Part shown: positions 1 to 13,921 of the stretch, one piece after another | Layout: each line of letters starts with the position of its first letter | Numbering within the stretch: the stretch's first letter is position 1 | Assembly (NCBI GenBank): GCA_900239685.1 | Contig: OENT01000167.1 | Span: 112,317 to 176,316, forward strand | From: Rotaria macrura | Taxonomy: Eukaryota > Rotifera > Eurotatoria > Philodinida > Philodinidae | Length of the DNA: 64,000 bases | Direction of reading: 5' to 3' | Notes under the pieces: model-generated | What the model saw: only the letters and a program-made list of their open reading frames with translations | Told to the model about the DNA's origin: nothing | The model's database searches: none | Made by a program: the position numbers and the translations under genes

Positions 1-1470
1 GTCGAAGGATATCTCAACTTTAGTTTTTGAAAAATCTATAGGAGTATGTCAAATTATTTATCATACATACTAAGTAAACGATGAGCACCTGCTCAACTCC
101 AAACGGGGAACTTTCTTCAATTGATCCATCGTTCTTAAAAATTTGAAACGATTCAACTCTGCATATCTTATTTTGTGTGACTCATACATTTCTAGACTTT
201 GGTCTATTTCTATAGCAAATAGATTTCGTAATATTGAACTTGAATCTTTTCCGATTTCTTTCACATCATACTCTAACTCGTTCGAAAAGAATCTTTTTCA
301 TGCATTTCATACAGGATTAAAATTTGAAATACGATATTAGTTACTGTAACTAATCGAACTGAAGACTGTTTCATTCATTCTAGTATAGGACATATATTTC
401 TTTATCATCCTTGTACATAATCCTTTAGTAATGTGCACTACGGACCTAGTTCATTTACTAATACAAGGGATGGTTGTTGATGTACGACTTAAATGATAGA
501 ATAGAGAAGAATTATGAATTGCTCACCCCGCAAGAGTACATAAGTTACATGTTGAAAAGATTCTATGATTCTTACCTATCGGATATTCCTGATAATGTAA
601 ACGATTATAATCTTGATATCGGCACTGGTCAAGCATTACGGAAGTTCACTTTTTGAGATTGTAGTCTTGGTAACTTCTTTATAATGTCAGCAAACTCTCG
701 TAAATTTTTATCAGACGTAGAACTTGTTTAGATCTATCATCAGTAAAAATGTCATCTATTTCTCTTCAACTGCAGCAGAGTTATCTCAAAAATAATAACC
801 GTTACGGAATTTTAAAAAACTTTAATCTGTTTTAGAGTAACCAAGAGTAAATCATTTTTAGACCAAAGAGCGAAGAATTCAAATGAATGTTGCATTCAAA
901 AGTTTTTGAACTGCTAACAACCTGTTAGAATATCAGGTCGCTTCTGATTCACTTTTCCTTCATCAAATAAAAAAGCTTAAAATATCGCTCGTTACAGAAT
1001 TTCATTTTGTGACGAAATTTTATATTTTCTTTAATTGATGAAGAGGAATGTTTCATAACTTACGATTTCAAACTGTAAAGATAAAACTGATCTTTTTTTC
1101 TGATACGTAAGTGCCATAAAAACTGTCTTTTCTTTCGAGTATATTAGTTTTATTCTTACAATAAAATCTCATAAAACCTTCCGATTATTATTCAGACAAA
1201 AATAAAATGTAAAACCGTAAAAGAACTATAGGTTTTGGATGAAATTCGTCGATAGAATTTTATTTCAACATTTGTGGGGAGAAAACTCGGGGTTTATATA
1301 ACTCCTCTCATAGGTTACAACAAGTTTGATAATCAGTTGATAGCACACTTCAAATTTTCACAACGTTCTCTATCGCTTTTCAATTTTGAAAATTCCCCAG
1401 ACGAGAGCGCTGATCCTTGGCCGTGCCCATATATATTTTGATATATAGTCAAGATTTTTCAATAGTATTC
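1..1470. other. AT-rich stretch with one weak coding remnant
   Basis: No gene can be supported here. The only item of note is a 60-residue open frame at 474-656 (plus) that ends in a short LDIGTG-like stretch resembling motif I of SAM-dependent methyltransferases. It has no continuation in any frame and no clear splice sites, so it is at most a decayed fragment. The rest is AT-rich non-coding sequence. Confidence 0.4.
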
Positions 1471-1938
1471 TCATACTTGATAATCAATGTATTTTCGTCT
1501 GAATGAATTATAATGAGTTGTTGCTTTTACAGTTAAAAATTTATTTAATTTTGATTTTTGTTGTAATAAACCTAGTTCTCGTTTAACTATATCAATTTGA
1601 AGACGATTTTTAAGTAAAATTTGTTCTTTACAACCTTTTGATTCAAATATAACGAATAAATAACATAGAATTATAATAATTAACATTGTCAAACCATAAA
1701 GTATTCTTACAAGTGAACTTAATTCATGTTTACCTATTTGAAGTACAATGATAGTAAATAAAAAAGCTAACCAAAGCATTATATTTGATAATAATGATGG
1801 GATACGTGCATGACGATTAAATGATGATTGTACTGGATATTGAGAAATATCTTTAAGAAAATGTGTTAATGATATATGATGTGATGGTGATGATGGTGTT
1901 TGATTGGTATTATGTATAAGAATTGTAAAAGGTAACAT
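1471..1938 (-). CDS. small protein with two predicted membrane segments, unknown function
   Basis: A 155-residue single-exon frame. Residues 1-45 are polar, with Ser/Pro/His-rich stretches. Two strongly hydrophobic segments follow at about 50-67 (LLSNIMLWLAFLFTIIVL) and 78-96 (VRILYGLTMLIIIILCYLF), separated by a short polar turn (QIGKHELSS). The C-terminal 55 residues are basic and probably helical. This hairpin layout would fit an ER or organelle membrane protein with both ends in the cytosol. I do not recognise the family. The frame is long for such AT-rich DNA and its codons look normal for the window, so it is probably a real gene, but an additional 5' exon cannot be excluded. The nearest gene lies 3 kb away on the other strand. 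Confidence 0.5.
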   Translation of the reverse strand: MLPFTILIHNTNQTPSSPSHHISLTHFLKDISQYPVQSSFNRHARIPSLLSNIMLWLAFLFTIIVLQIGKHELSSLVRILYGLTMLIIIILCYLFVIFESKGCKEQILLKNRLQIDIVKRELGLLQQKSKLNKFLTVKATTHYNSFRRKYIDYQV

Positions 1939-4900
1939 AAGAAGAAAAACTTAAAGATTAAATTGTATTGAACTCAAGAGAATAATAACGAATATTAAAA
2001 TAGGAATGCGCGTGAAACAAAGATATTGTTATTGTTTTTTATTCGACAATGAATAGATCAGTTTTTGTATTTGTTGTCGAGCTAGGTTTTTAAACAATAG
2101 CTCAAATTAAAATTCAATGGGAACTTTGTGTTTATAAATTTATATCGAGCGAGCAAAGATCAAATCGTAGAATATCTTCTAATTATGAAAGAATTTCTAT
2201 GTCTCTAATGTAAATATCTACTTATTATAAACGATGAGCATTTTGTTATGATCCTTCTTGTTAATATAAACTGTCTATTGTCAATACACGTCCATATGTT
2301 TTATTGATCTTTTCTTATACTGTCTATCACTTGTTTCTGATTAAATACATGATTATAGATTTTGTACATGATGCGACTACTCTTCGTGCAAATAGAAGAA
2401 TGTCATCATGAGACAAAAGTTTGCTTTGCAAAAAAAGAAAAATGGTATCATGTAATGAGTTCGAGTCAAACTTCATTGACACTATTATCATTAGATGAAA
2501 ACTACAAAAAACAAACAGATGATGAGTTCTATTGTTGTTTTTCTCATTGTACAATAGTGTGAGTTGAAAACAGATCAATAGAAATCTAGTGGATCAAATT
2601 GTTTAAGCAGGACTAAAAATTTCGTTTTCGACATAAATCAAAACTTCAAATACATCTCGAAATATGAAATACTACAGATAGTAATCATGTTTAATTCGTT
2701 CATTTCACATTGAGCTGAGTTAATGAAGTTGGAACAAAAAAACTTTTTTTTTTTCACAATTATATGTTGATGCATTACTTCACACATTTGCAGAAAATTC
2801 AATTAGATTTAACAATTTATATTTGTATTCTAACGAAACTTGATTAGCAATTATAAATAGACTTGTGTGTTATTTTAAGTATCATCGTTTCTGATCGTAT
2901 GTTGTTTTTTGTTATCATAATTATACTTCAGCTTTTTTCTTTGAGCGTATGCACAAAACAAATAAGTAACCGCGATGTTCATTGAAATCAATCCATAACT
3001 TATTGGTATAATATCATCAGAAATAAATCTCATGAGATCCTTGTTAAAGTAGACGATAGACAATTTTAATTCAATCGTTTTTATAATATGGTTTTCTATT
3101 ATTATCGATGACTTTGTCAATGAGATTTTCTTATATGATCGTTATTGTCAATAATTGTATATATTAAAAACATAGGTTATTGCTATTCATAAGAATTCGT
3201 ATTTTAATTATAGGATATCTTTCATTGACAAGTATGATGGCAGAGTTGTTTCGGTACACTATCAATCAATGTAGCTTTATTATTTGTTTGTTCTTCTTTT
3301 CACGAAAACTTAAACTGAAACTTCTATGGTGTTTCTTTTGCCTTTAATTATGAACTAATTTACCAAATAAAAGTCTTTATGTAGAACATGCATTGATTTA
3401 TCGATTAAATATCAAATAGCTTTTCGTTTCTTTTCTTTTGGCTTATTCTTTCGATAGAAAAGAAAACAATGATCATTAATTCTTAATTCAACAGAAGCAT
3501 GTACCGTATATTATGCTGAAGGCATGGCTTCCATATACTTGTTACCTTCGCATTACTTCAATACTTTACTAAGTAATCATTTTTTGTTCATGTTTAATGC
3601 TTCTTATAAGAAAAATATTTTACATGATGTCGTCTTACTTATATTTCAATACAATCGATCGAAAAGAAATATTTATTAGGATTTATTTCCCATTTGTAAT
3701 ACATTTCTCTATTGTATGCGGTATGTTCAGTCGCACACTCATTATGCATCAAATTAATAGTCAATGATGAAATACTGTAGAACTCGAACGTGATGTTGTC
3801 TTTTTCTTTCGGTAGGTTTTGTTTGCTTGAATGTATAATTCAACAGGACTTTTGTTGCTTTTAGGCTCGTGTATATATTGTACTCGCCGATAAAAAAAAG
3901 ACATCTATACACGCATTGGTTCGAAAAAAATAGAGAACAAATAAGAACAAAGACGGGTCATATATTGAACATAGAAAGAGAGAAAGGACAGAAAATTAGT
4001 CGTATTCTTGTCCATTTAATCTTACAACTAACAGTTCGGTCACACAATGAGAGACAATTAGAATGACTCTCCATGTTGTTCGACTAGCAAGCTGAGACTA
4101 ATCCATGTGGGCGGACTAGTCAATGTTTTATCTCCTATTCAATTATCTAATTGAACGCGTGTTTCAGTCATTTGATCTCGTTTCATTCACTATTCTTACA
4201 AATCGATTTTCACTCATTCTCGATTTCAAATGTTTTGTTTCTTATCCTTGAATGTCTTGTTTTTCTATTTATTCTTAGTATAAAAAAATAATATTTATAT
4301 AAGAGAAATTTTACATCGATAAATTTTTATTAGCTGGAAACATTCCATAAGCATAATTGTAAGTAATATTTGACACTGATGAACAACAGAAAACCTTGTG
4401 CACAGGTTTATATGTACGTACGTATATAAATTCATTCTTCCTATGCACACTCGTTTCAAGTGGTTCGATAAACAAGGTAGCAATCCATTTTTCTTTTCTT
4501 CTTTAACTATTCAGTTTTGCTTTTAGTTGTAAATTTTTTTCCTTTTTTTTTCTCTTCTTCTTGTCATTGATTAAAATATTTGACAATAGTCAGAACAGAG
4601 AATCATCAATTAAAATGTCGTAAGAAATAGAAAAAAAAGAGAAGTAAGAAACTTGTCTGGACTTCTTTTGATACATGTGTATTAATAATAATCGAGTGAT
4701 GTGTGAAAAATAACTAACGTTATGTTTTTGTCGACATTTTTTTCTTATTTCTTCTTGTCATTTTCTGTATGTGTAAGGTCGATTTGATAAAAGCTGCTGT
4801 ATGTTATCAAAAGAAGTGACGACACATTCCATTGCAAAAAAAGAAAGAATCACGGAACAACGCAACGTTTTTGCTTTCTTTTTTTTTCGCTGTCGTCCAT

Positions 4901-5090
4901 AAGTGATCAACCTACCTTTCTTTCTTTCCCTGTTCTATTCTCTTGTTTAGGTATATATTTATATCTATATCTATATATATATATTTATTTATTAGCAAGA
5001 CGACAGTAAATAATATACTTATCCGTTGTTGTATTTTTAAGACGTCATGTTCTATCATTAAATCAATATCGCTGAAAAAAGGCACAGAAA
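1939..5090. other. AT-rich intergenic region upstream of the RING-NHL gene
   Basis: About 3.1 kb without a gene I can support. Short frames occur on both strands (for example 2875-3120 minus, 81 residues with one hydrophobic segment) but show no domain, splice structure or coding bias. The last 200 bases contain T-rich and TA-rich runs and should hold the promoter and 5' leader of the gene starting at 5091. Confidence 0.5.
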
Positions 5091-8000
5091 ATGTCGCGTG
5101 TTGCAAGCAATCTTCCGACAACACGCCATAGGAATAGTGTTGGTCAACCACCAAAACCAATTACAAGTCGTTCTTCAAGTAATACCAATTTAAATAGTAG
5201 TGGCGGCGATGTTCGTGGTTTTAATTTACGAAGTGCTGCACCTCCACCTGCTCAAAAAGAGACGGTTCATGCTTGTCCATTATGCAATAGTGAATATAAA
5301 GATCCACGCGTATTACCCTGTACGCATACATTCTGTTTCAATTGTATTCGAGATAAATTGATAAAAAATAGTCGACTTACATGTCCAAAATGCCACTATC
5401 AAGTAAGTGTATCTTGTTCTACATATCATTTACTTACTTGACAACTTACTTTGTGATAGGAACTCCTTCTTTTGTTATAGAAATAAAAATTAAAGTACTA
5501 TAAAGATGACCTTCATATGAAAAACAAAGAAAGATAAAGCTAGATGTATATGTACTATACGTAATGCTGTTTAAATTTTATAAAATGACTAATAAAGAGA
5601 AAAAAACCCACCTCTCATTTGAAAAACATCGAAGCCAAAACAAAAGCGGCTAAGCTCGGTTCATTTCTTTTTGTGCGTCAATCATGAATTTTTATGATTC
5701 AACCTCTCTAAGTCAAAGCTTTTATTAACATATTTTCGATCGATTTTCATTTAGGCTTATCCATTTGAAGACTCACATTTACAAGATCTTCCACCCAATC
5801 TTATATTAAGTCAAAAATGGCGTATAGGTGCACGCCCTTTGCCGGCTATGCCCATACCAAAAAATCCAATCACTTATCAATCGATCAGTTCAACAACAAC
5901 AGCAACAACCACACAACCGAGCATACCATCATTGCAAATATCACAACAGTCGCAACAAGATAAAACTAAATCAAACATGAATGACAATAATGAATACGAA
6001 CGATCAACAAATGGTACAAATGTACCGGGCGTTGCATCCATTGTTAATGCATTTAATCAATCATCGGGAACAAGCGGCAATCCGAATCAATCATTACGTT
6101 CGTCCAATGCGTCGAATACTCAACCTGTTGTTTCAAATTTAGTTAAAATCTATTCCGAAGCGAGAGCATTGAAACCACAACAAAATGAGAATCATGTATC
6201 AGCAGGTACTCATGATGAATTAACAAAAATTTTTCAACAAATCATTAATCAAAATCAACAACCACGGTCACAACAAGCAACTTCTTCATTGAATGGTAAA
6301 GAACAATCACATGCATACGAAGAAGTTTATGAAGAGATTACATGGGATAATCTAGCACATGTGTGAGTCTTTGTTGTTTTGTTTTGTTTTGTTTTTTAAA
6401 GTTACAATGAAAACAAAAAAGAAATTATACATGTTACAGAATGACGCCAGCTGCGCCACCTTTTCCTGAACAATTACAGTCAGCGACTGTGAATCATCAT
6501 CATCCACCTGATTTGCCTGAACGACCACTGTCTGTTGCATCATCGGATCATCATTCGACTGCGGATAATCTTCACGATATTTTTGTTGCTATTAATCAAC
6601 AAATACCTGAGAAAACTTCATCGTTTCAGCAAATACCTATTATAGAAGCACCGATTAATAGTCGTTTATCGACACCATCGCGTATGCATAATGACGACGA
6701 TGACGATGATGATGATGATGATGATGTCAATGTCAATGAAACATCTCTACAACACAACTTGAATACGATGACGTTACACCCACAACATACACGTCAAGTA
6801 AGTAATACGGATAGTGTTCACAGTGGTACGAGTGACTCAACATCGAGACGATCCATTATTTCACCAATGATGAATAATAATCAACAGAGATTCAATGATA
6901 CATTTACTTATGCACAACATGATGATAAAATGTCTCATCGTACAATATCTGTTAGTTCATTATCAAGAAATTCTTTGGATCCTTTTCCACCACCACCACA
7001 AAATCTTGAAGTACTTGATACGACGAACAATGATGTTGTTAAACAACGGTCGACATCTGCCATGTCATATCGATCTTCCATCAATGATGATCGGCATGAA
7101 CAGATCATTTCACCACAAGTAATTTCTTTTAGATTAATTTCTTTTTCTTCTCGATTCATAAGCATAAAAGCCGTCCATGTTGTTCCTAGCTAGACAACTA
7201 TTAACTGAATACTATGTAGAACGTGTAGTTTGGATCAAAGGTTTCTGAAGTTAGTGAAATGAGATACTGACCCATATGTTTCGGTCGAATCACGCTTTTT
7301 AATGTGAATTCGTCTGAATTCTTCTTTTTTTTTGTTTTGATGTATTTCCTTGACAACTAACAATTTGGGTTTGGAGGTCATTTCGAATTATATTCTAAAT
7401 GAAGAGTAAATCTTCCAAATTCTTTAACATATGAAGTGTGTAACATGAATACGACTTTTAAGATGAAGGTCAATCCGACTAGTCTTTCATCATTCATAGG
7501 AGTTCAATAATCATTTCATCAAAAAATATTAAAACATCGTATATTCTCTGAAAGGATCGTTTGGTCGCAACTTCGTAGTTCTGGTTTTTCTCTGAGCTAT
7601 GAGCATATAATACAGGAAGATAGTACACATGCTAAAAGTTTCACGCTATTACATCATAAGAGTAATGGAGATTCCACTGCTGCTATACTTTTTGACATTA
7701 GCCATCATGTGCATTTCAAAGAAAAGAAACGCATTACTCAAACAAAATATTTTCAATCAAGTTCTATAAGAACAAGACAGACTAATATGATTATTTTTGA
7801 TTCTATTTAAAAATGTCTAGCCAACATTTTTTAAAAGACAACATATTCTACTAGACGATTACTACATGTTCTCTTTCTGAAGTTGTAGACATTTTAAAAC
7901 TTATTGTTGTCTGACTTTTCCAAAGACTGGTATAAAACATGACTAATTTTTACTTTGAATGAAATTATAACCACCATGATTTTTTCCCCGAGAAATCTTA

Positions 8001-10601
8001 CAAATGTGTTAATGTAGATCGTAATATATATTAGATTTGCTCTAATCATCCTATTCAAATATGAATCGTCCTCAGATCACATGTACATCATTCGAATTAG
8101 TTAAAAATCTACATTGGACACACATACACGAACACTTCTCTTGTCATTCAAGATATGCTTACAATAAACCGATTACCAATTGTAGAAATTAAAAGGATCG
8201 AACTTTATGGATTGAGAGAACATGCATGTACTCTGCTGGACAAAATAGGTTCTACTAAATCTCACTAACCAGTGTTACTAAGCGTACCTCTATAATCCAG
8301 TTTTGTATAACAAATATCAATATGAAGCCTATTCCAATGTGATGGTTTTCATTGTGTTTTTTTCTTATTAGCCCAAACTAATACGAGCTGAACGTATCAA
8401 TTCTGATGGTGATATTGCAAGTAATATTCAAAGAAATAATTCCCCTCGCATTAAAAGCATGTCTCCAATTCCAATCAGTCGACAAGTTCCATCATCCAAT
8501 GAGCACGATACTGTTTATGTGCGTCAACAAGACAATTATTTATCACCATCATCATTGCTACCTACTGTTGTAACATCACGTGTTGATATTTTATTATCCG
8601 ATCAAAGACGCTTGGAACGTGAAATTGAAGAACAAATGCGACGTTTAAAATATGATTATGATGATGTACGAAAACAGATCGATCGTAAAGAATCATCTAT
8701 ACATAACGAAGTTAAAAGCATAGCTGTACGCCTTGATAATGATATAACAGAGCATTATCAACGTAAGAGAAAGATTTATGCCGATCTAGCTGCTGATGCG
8801 AATACTGTTGGCACGGAGTTAGAACGTTTAAAATCAACTTCATCAAATAATAAACAACAGTTATGGGCTAATCTTGAACAGATTGAATCAAATATACGAA
8901 ATATACGTCAAGCGGTTGAACAACACAAAGAACCTCAAAGTGCTCTAACATTTGCTGAAGGACGTCGAGCTATAGCTGCAGATACTATCGGACAAATAAC
9001 ATACAATGATAGTATCGAATCCAATAAACGTTATACATCATCACCGACGCGACCAATAACATCAGCATCATATCCAAATGAACAAGCTGTTACCAATCTT
9101 ACACCATTTAAATATTTTAAAATTGATCATCTATCAACACTTGAACCTGAAGCTATTGCTATAACAGAAAATAATAAGAAAATTTTATTAGGTATTTGCA
9201 ATAAATTATTTATACTCAATGAATATGGAGATGCACTTAAAACAATACAATTAACACCAAGTATCCGTGGTATAGCTATATCAAAAATATATCAAACACA
9301 AAATATAGCCTACATATCACATGGCGATATTGTGAGTATGATCGATATTGATAGTGGACAAACATTGGATTGTGTTAAAGGTATTGGAGCGTGTGAATTC
9401 ATATCTGTGTATTTTTTGTTTCAAAAAAAAACATTATATTTCAAATTTGTTTTTCTTTAGAAACAGATGCATCTGGAGAATCAGGCACATTTTTACCATT
9501 AGGTATCGATACAGATAATGTACATGGAAATGTTTATGTATGTGATTATCGAAATTCATGTGTTATAAAATTTGATGATAAATTAGAATTTATTACACAA
9601 TGGAGAATTTATAATCATTCAGATCAATATGATGAAGGTATAATTTACAGAGGACAAATAAAATTTAATGTTCGTCTTTCTAATCTATTCAAAAAGTATC
9701 AACATGAAATTTTCATGTTTTCGAATGTTTTATACTAGAACCAATAGATTAGAACACATTACACATTGAAATATCATTGTGAAGATGAAAATATAATACA
9801 ATTCAATTGTAGCGTCTGTACATTTCATTTAGAAATATTCAGAGAAATGTAATAAATGATGAAAAAATCATATACCAAGAAATTCTTTCCATGAATTCAG
9901 TACTAATCTTATTCAATAGAACTAGCAGATATTTATTTAATGCCTCATGGAAGTAAATCATAATAGAGTAGACAAGGGATTTCAGATTGAATATTACTTT
10001 CAGAAGATCATGATATATTTGAGTATCAATATGTGTATATATATATATATTTTTAGCTCGACCAAAATTAATTTCGGCTTATGGACAACGTCTATATATA
10101 ATTATCGAACATTCATGTAAACCTTACTATAATCAAGGTACGAAAGGAAATAACTCTATCAAGTAAAACAATACTATAAAACGATATGTTCTTTCATTCA
10201 AAGGTATTGCCTATACGTTTTCACTTCATATTTGTGATGCTAATTCTGGTAATATAATTAAAATCATCGATGCTGAATCATTATCAACTGAACGTCTTCG
10301 TTGGCCATGTTCAGTACAAGCCATCAATAATGATAAATGTTATATATTAGATACGATGACATCAGGAAAATACTTTAATGGTCAATGGCAAAAACATTGG
10401 TCACGTGTACTTGAAATCGGACAAAATAATACAAGTATAATGACAGAATTATTTCAATTAGACAGTGAAGCAGCAGCAATGACAATGTCGAAACAAACAA
10501 TGATAATAGCCGCTAATGGAGAAATACTTTTTGTTGATTTAGGTTTTCTACAACAACCGAATAAAAAGAATTATGAAAAACATTATCAAAATTTATCATG
10601 A
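5091..10601 (+). CDS. RING finger / coiled-coil / NHL-like propeller protein (TRIM-NHL-like E3 ligase)
   Basis: Seven exons fit in phase: 5091-5402, 5755-6362, 6440-7118, 8372-9380, 9461-9637, 10057-10137, 10204-10601, giving 1087 residues. Residues 62-101 form a C3HC4 RING (CPLC, CTHTFCFNC, CPKC), so ubiquitin ligase activity with an E2 partner is expected. Residues of about 105-600 are low-complexity, rich in Ser, Gln, Asn and Pro, with an 11-Asp run coded at about 6690-6725. A coiled coil follows at about 610-725, then a C-terminal region with NHL-type strands (for example GNVYVCDYRNSCVIKF) to the end. Order and length resemble TRIM-NHL proteins, but I see no B-box zinc site between RING and coil. 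In that family the propeller binds RNA or protein targets. The 1253-bp third intron is much longer than most here. RING assignment is firm; the propeller rests on repeat appearance. Confidence 0.85.
6684..6731 (+). repeat. GAC/GAT triplet run coding for poly-aspartate
   Basis: A GAY triplet run inside exon 3 of the RING-NHL gene encodes 11 consecutive Asp residues. It is the kind of tract that varies in length by replication slippage and lies in the disordered middle of the protein. Confidence 0.8.
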
Positions 10602-12928
10602 ACATTTATTTTATTAATGTTGTCATTTAAATATACGAGGAAATAATTGCTTTATTGTTATATATATATATATAAATAAATATATATATATATAAATATA
10701 CATATTACATTTTAAAACGGAATCTGAAATACATTGCATCTATATAACATATACTCTATAAAAGAATTCTAGTGTACGCTATTTCATTTTGTTGTGTTTT
10801 CTTCTTTTCTTATACTGCAAATAAATAAGGGTTTTCTTGCTTTTGGTGTTTTTGCTCGATTAGATTTATGAATTTGTTGTTTTTCTTTTTGTTTCCTTTC
10901 AGAAAAAAATTATAGACATAATTTTAAAATGATTTTCATAGCTCTGTTTACTTGATTCACTAGAATATCTTCTAGACTCAATAACTACTTGAGAAAATGT
11001 GCAACACGTTGTCACTAAAAGAGAAGCAAGCAATGTGTTCCCTAGTTTGTGAACAATTTCGATTAAAAAAGGATTAGAGTAAATTTTACCAGCTAATTTC
11101 ACAACCACAATATAATGCATACATATAGAAATCTTTCATTCACATACTATCTATATATATATATATATTATTACGTGTGATTTCTTTTTCTATGTAAAAT
11201 TTCAGATAAACCTATTTAATGTTCTTTGCCGTGTTATCATAAAATCAATAAAGTACAGTGTACTCCAGATTAGACACTTTTCTGTATCAACTAATATGCT
11301 GTAAATTATGAAATCGACAAATATGTATACAACTGACGTTTCTTTCTTTTTTTTTCGGTGAGGAAAAATCCTGTCTAAGATAGAAGTGAGCACGAGAGAA
11401 CTTGACGATAGATGTTACTCATTCTGGAAAATTGATCTTTTTCGATTTACACGAAATCTTTCAAAAGTAACTTTGTAATCCATTCACTAAGCAAAGAATC
11501 TCTTCTATCTTCTAAAAATAAGATAAAAAGAAAAAAATAACATAATACCATTTAGAAGATTTAAATATTGAATATTTATATTTTTCTACAAAAGACGTTT
11601 GATTTGATTGAGAACAACATCTACGACTTTCTAGACAAATGATAGTGGTAAAATTTTGGTGTCACGAATTTTTTTCATCTCAAAAGTCAACATATGTAAA
11701 TCAAAGGCAACTTTTCATGGTCGTATATTCATAATCAATATGGTCAATAATCCAATGATTCTTTAGTTTTCGATGAGAAAGTAATTCACCTGTTAACATT
11801 ACTGTCTTGTCCAATCGTTTGATAAGTACTATCTGTTTATAAATCAACATTAATCATACGAACTTGACTAGTCGTATTCGTATTCGATAGACTCTATAAT
11901 CAGACAGGTATTAATCCTAGTCCATATCTGATGTAGAGATTCATTAAAAATTCAACAATGTTCAATTGACAATGTTTAAATTATATTGTATAGAACGAGA
12001 AGAAGATCAAAATCATCAAGTGGATTACGAGAAAATTATTTATTAGAATTTTAAAAATATAATACAATATTGAATCTATGATTGAATTGAATTTATATAT
12101 TGTATTACAATAAGAAATCGTTTCGAATATATATGTACGAAAGATTTATTCTTCTCATCTATAATGAAAAGAAATAAAAGATTTAACTATTGAACAATGT
12201 CGTATTTTTATCTCTATCTAGTTGCTTATATTCATTGACATGTCACTGAGATTTTCGGCTTAATCTATGAATAGTTTTTATTTTATTCGAATCACGCATC
12301 ATCCCCATTACTTGAGATTAGATCGATCATTGTGTTTAAATCACATTTTATTCTTTATCCTTTGTTTAACGAATAGAAAAGATTTAGTTTATTAAAAATC
12401 ACTTGACTCATTCGAAATCCTATCGATTCATAAACAAGTATTGATAATGTTGTTGTTCATGATGTAAATAATTATCATTTGAATTAGTTCTATTTTCGAA
12501 CAACTACGTTGTTTTACTTTAATAAATGTAATAGATTTTATGAAATTCTTTTTTTTTCCTCTTTTTTCCCCTTGATTTCTATTCGATGTCTTGAATATTT
12601 ATTTGAACCATCTGTCAATAGTTTGTCAAACACATGAAAGAGAAGTTTTTTTTTTATTTTATGAACTTCAATGTGAGAATTTTCACTCGTTGATTATATA
12701 TATATATATATATATATGCATATACATATGATGCAACATATGAATTGTAGGAGTTGAAAGTATATGCTTCATTATATCAGGTTTATTTGTCCTTGCATTT
12801 TTTTTTCTTTTATCGATGAGTTGACATCTACATTTGATATAGGTGTAGTATGAGACGAAAAACTGACTATTGAATTAGACGCAATAACAACAACACCAAA
12901 TAATTACACTACGACTTGTATATTGCAT

Positions 12929-12998
12929 GTATATATATATATATATGTATATATTTATATATCTATATCTATATCTATATATGTATAGATATGTATAT
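12929..12998. repeat. TA-rich microsatellite
   Basis: Mixed TA and TATC simple repeat of about 70 bp. It generates a spurious Tyr/Ile-rich open frame on the plus strand that should not be annotated as a protein. Confidence 0.85.
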
Positions 12999-13705
12999 TT
13001 TTATTCTTTCTTCTTTTTTTTCTTCTTTCAGTAAACTTTGTCAATTAATTTGTCTTGTTGCCGGTGTGCAAGTGAAAAAGTCGAGTAAGGTATGTGACTA
13101 ATATGATAGTATATTTTTAAAGACGATGAAGAAAAAAAAGAATGACTAGTTGTAGATTATTAAATAACACCTCCACATACAAAAAAAGCATAAGAAAATG
13201 AAAAGAAAAAAAGAACAGAAGCCTACCGAAAGAACATCTCATCTACTATAACGACTAAGAATAAGAACACGAAGAAAAAAGGTTCTCTTCATTTTTCTAT
13301 CCGTTTCGAAATTTTTTTTCGCTGTGGTCTGAGTGCGTGTACTGTGCGATCAACATCAACAAAAATTTTCACCTTCATCATTCATTGTCATCGTTCACCC
13401 ACCTGAGGTAAGTGCAATAATTATTCTATGATCTTTGATGATTTAACAGCAATTGATTGATGAGATAGTAGAATCATTAGCAGAGAAAGTTCGTCCTTCT
13501 GAACTAATTTTCATACGAAATCTTATCTCTGTTTATGTTCAAAACGACCTCTATCAATTTTCTTATTCCAATTCGTAGTCTACTCATATTTATACATGTG
13601 TATGTATGCTAGTCTCGTCGTCGGTTCGAATGAATCATTTTGTTCACTCGTCTCGTCTCTTCGGGTCATCATAGTATAATAGAGAGAGAAGCACAGAAGG
13701 AGAAT

Positions 13706-13743
13706 CAGAAGAAGAAGAAGAAGAAGAAGAAGAAGAAGAAAAA
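13706..13743. repeat. GAA trinucleotide repeat
   Basis: A nearly perfect run of about 12 AGA/GAA triplets. On the opposite strand it reads as a poly-leucine frame, which is an artefact. It lies in the probable 5' leader or leader intron of the Rho-like gene, where its length could vary between alleles. Confidence 0.9.
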
Positions 13744-13921
13744 TCACTGTCCAGTTGTTTTCCTTTTTTTCTTTTTTCATTCGATGCATATATCTCATTA
13801 AATCATCATTGTCAATGTTTATCAAAAGGTAAATGTATGTATGAAATTTTACGAAGACGTTTAAAAATCATCAGTCTTATGCATCGTATGTATAACTATG
13901 TTCTGTCTTCATTTTTAGTAC

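Larger units (their letters stand above)
10602..13921. other. intergenic region with TA microsatellites and probable 5' leader of the Rho-like gene
   Basis: No coding gene seen. An AATAAA occurs at about 10675 inside a TA-rich tract just after the RING-NHL stop and could serve as its polyadenylation signal. TA-type microsatellites lie at about 10659-10704, 12694-12717 and 12929-12998. A GAA run lies at 13706-13743. A good donor (GAGGTAAGT) near 13406-13414 and the T-rich acceptor region just before 13920 suggest a non-coding 5' exon spliced to the Rho-like start codon. Confidence 0.45.

Noticed and set aside
474-656. Methyltransferase-like fragment with LDIGTG
   Set aside because: Only one short motif matches and no other part of the fold is present, so it was not annotated as a gene.
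12916-13101. Tyr/Ile-rich open frame on the plus strand
   Set aside because: Translation of a TA microsatellite; no domain and no coding bias.
13580-13825. Poly-leucine containing frame on the minus strand
   Set aside because: Artefact of the GAA repeat at 13706-13743.
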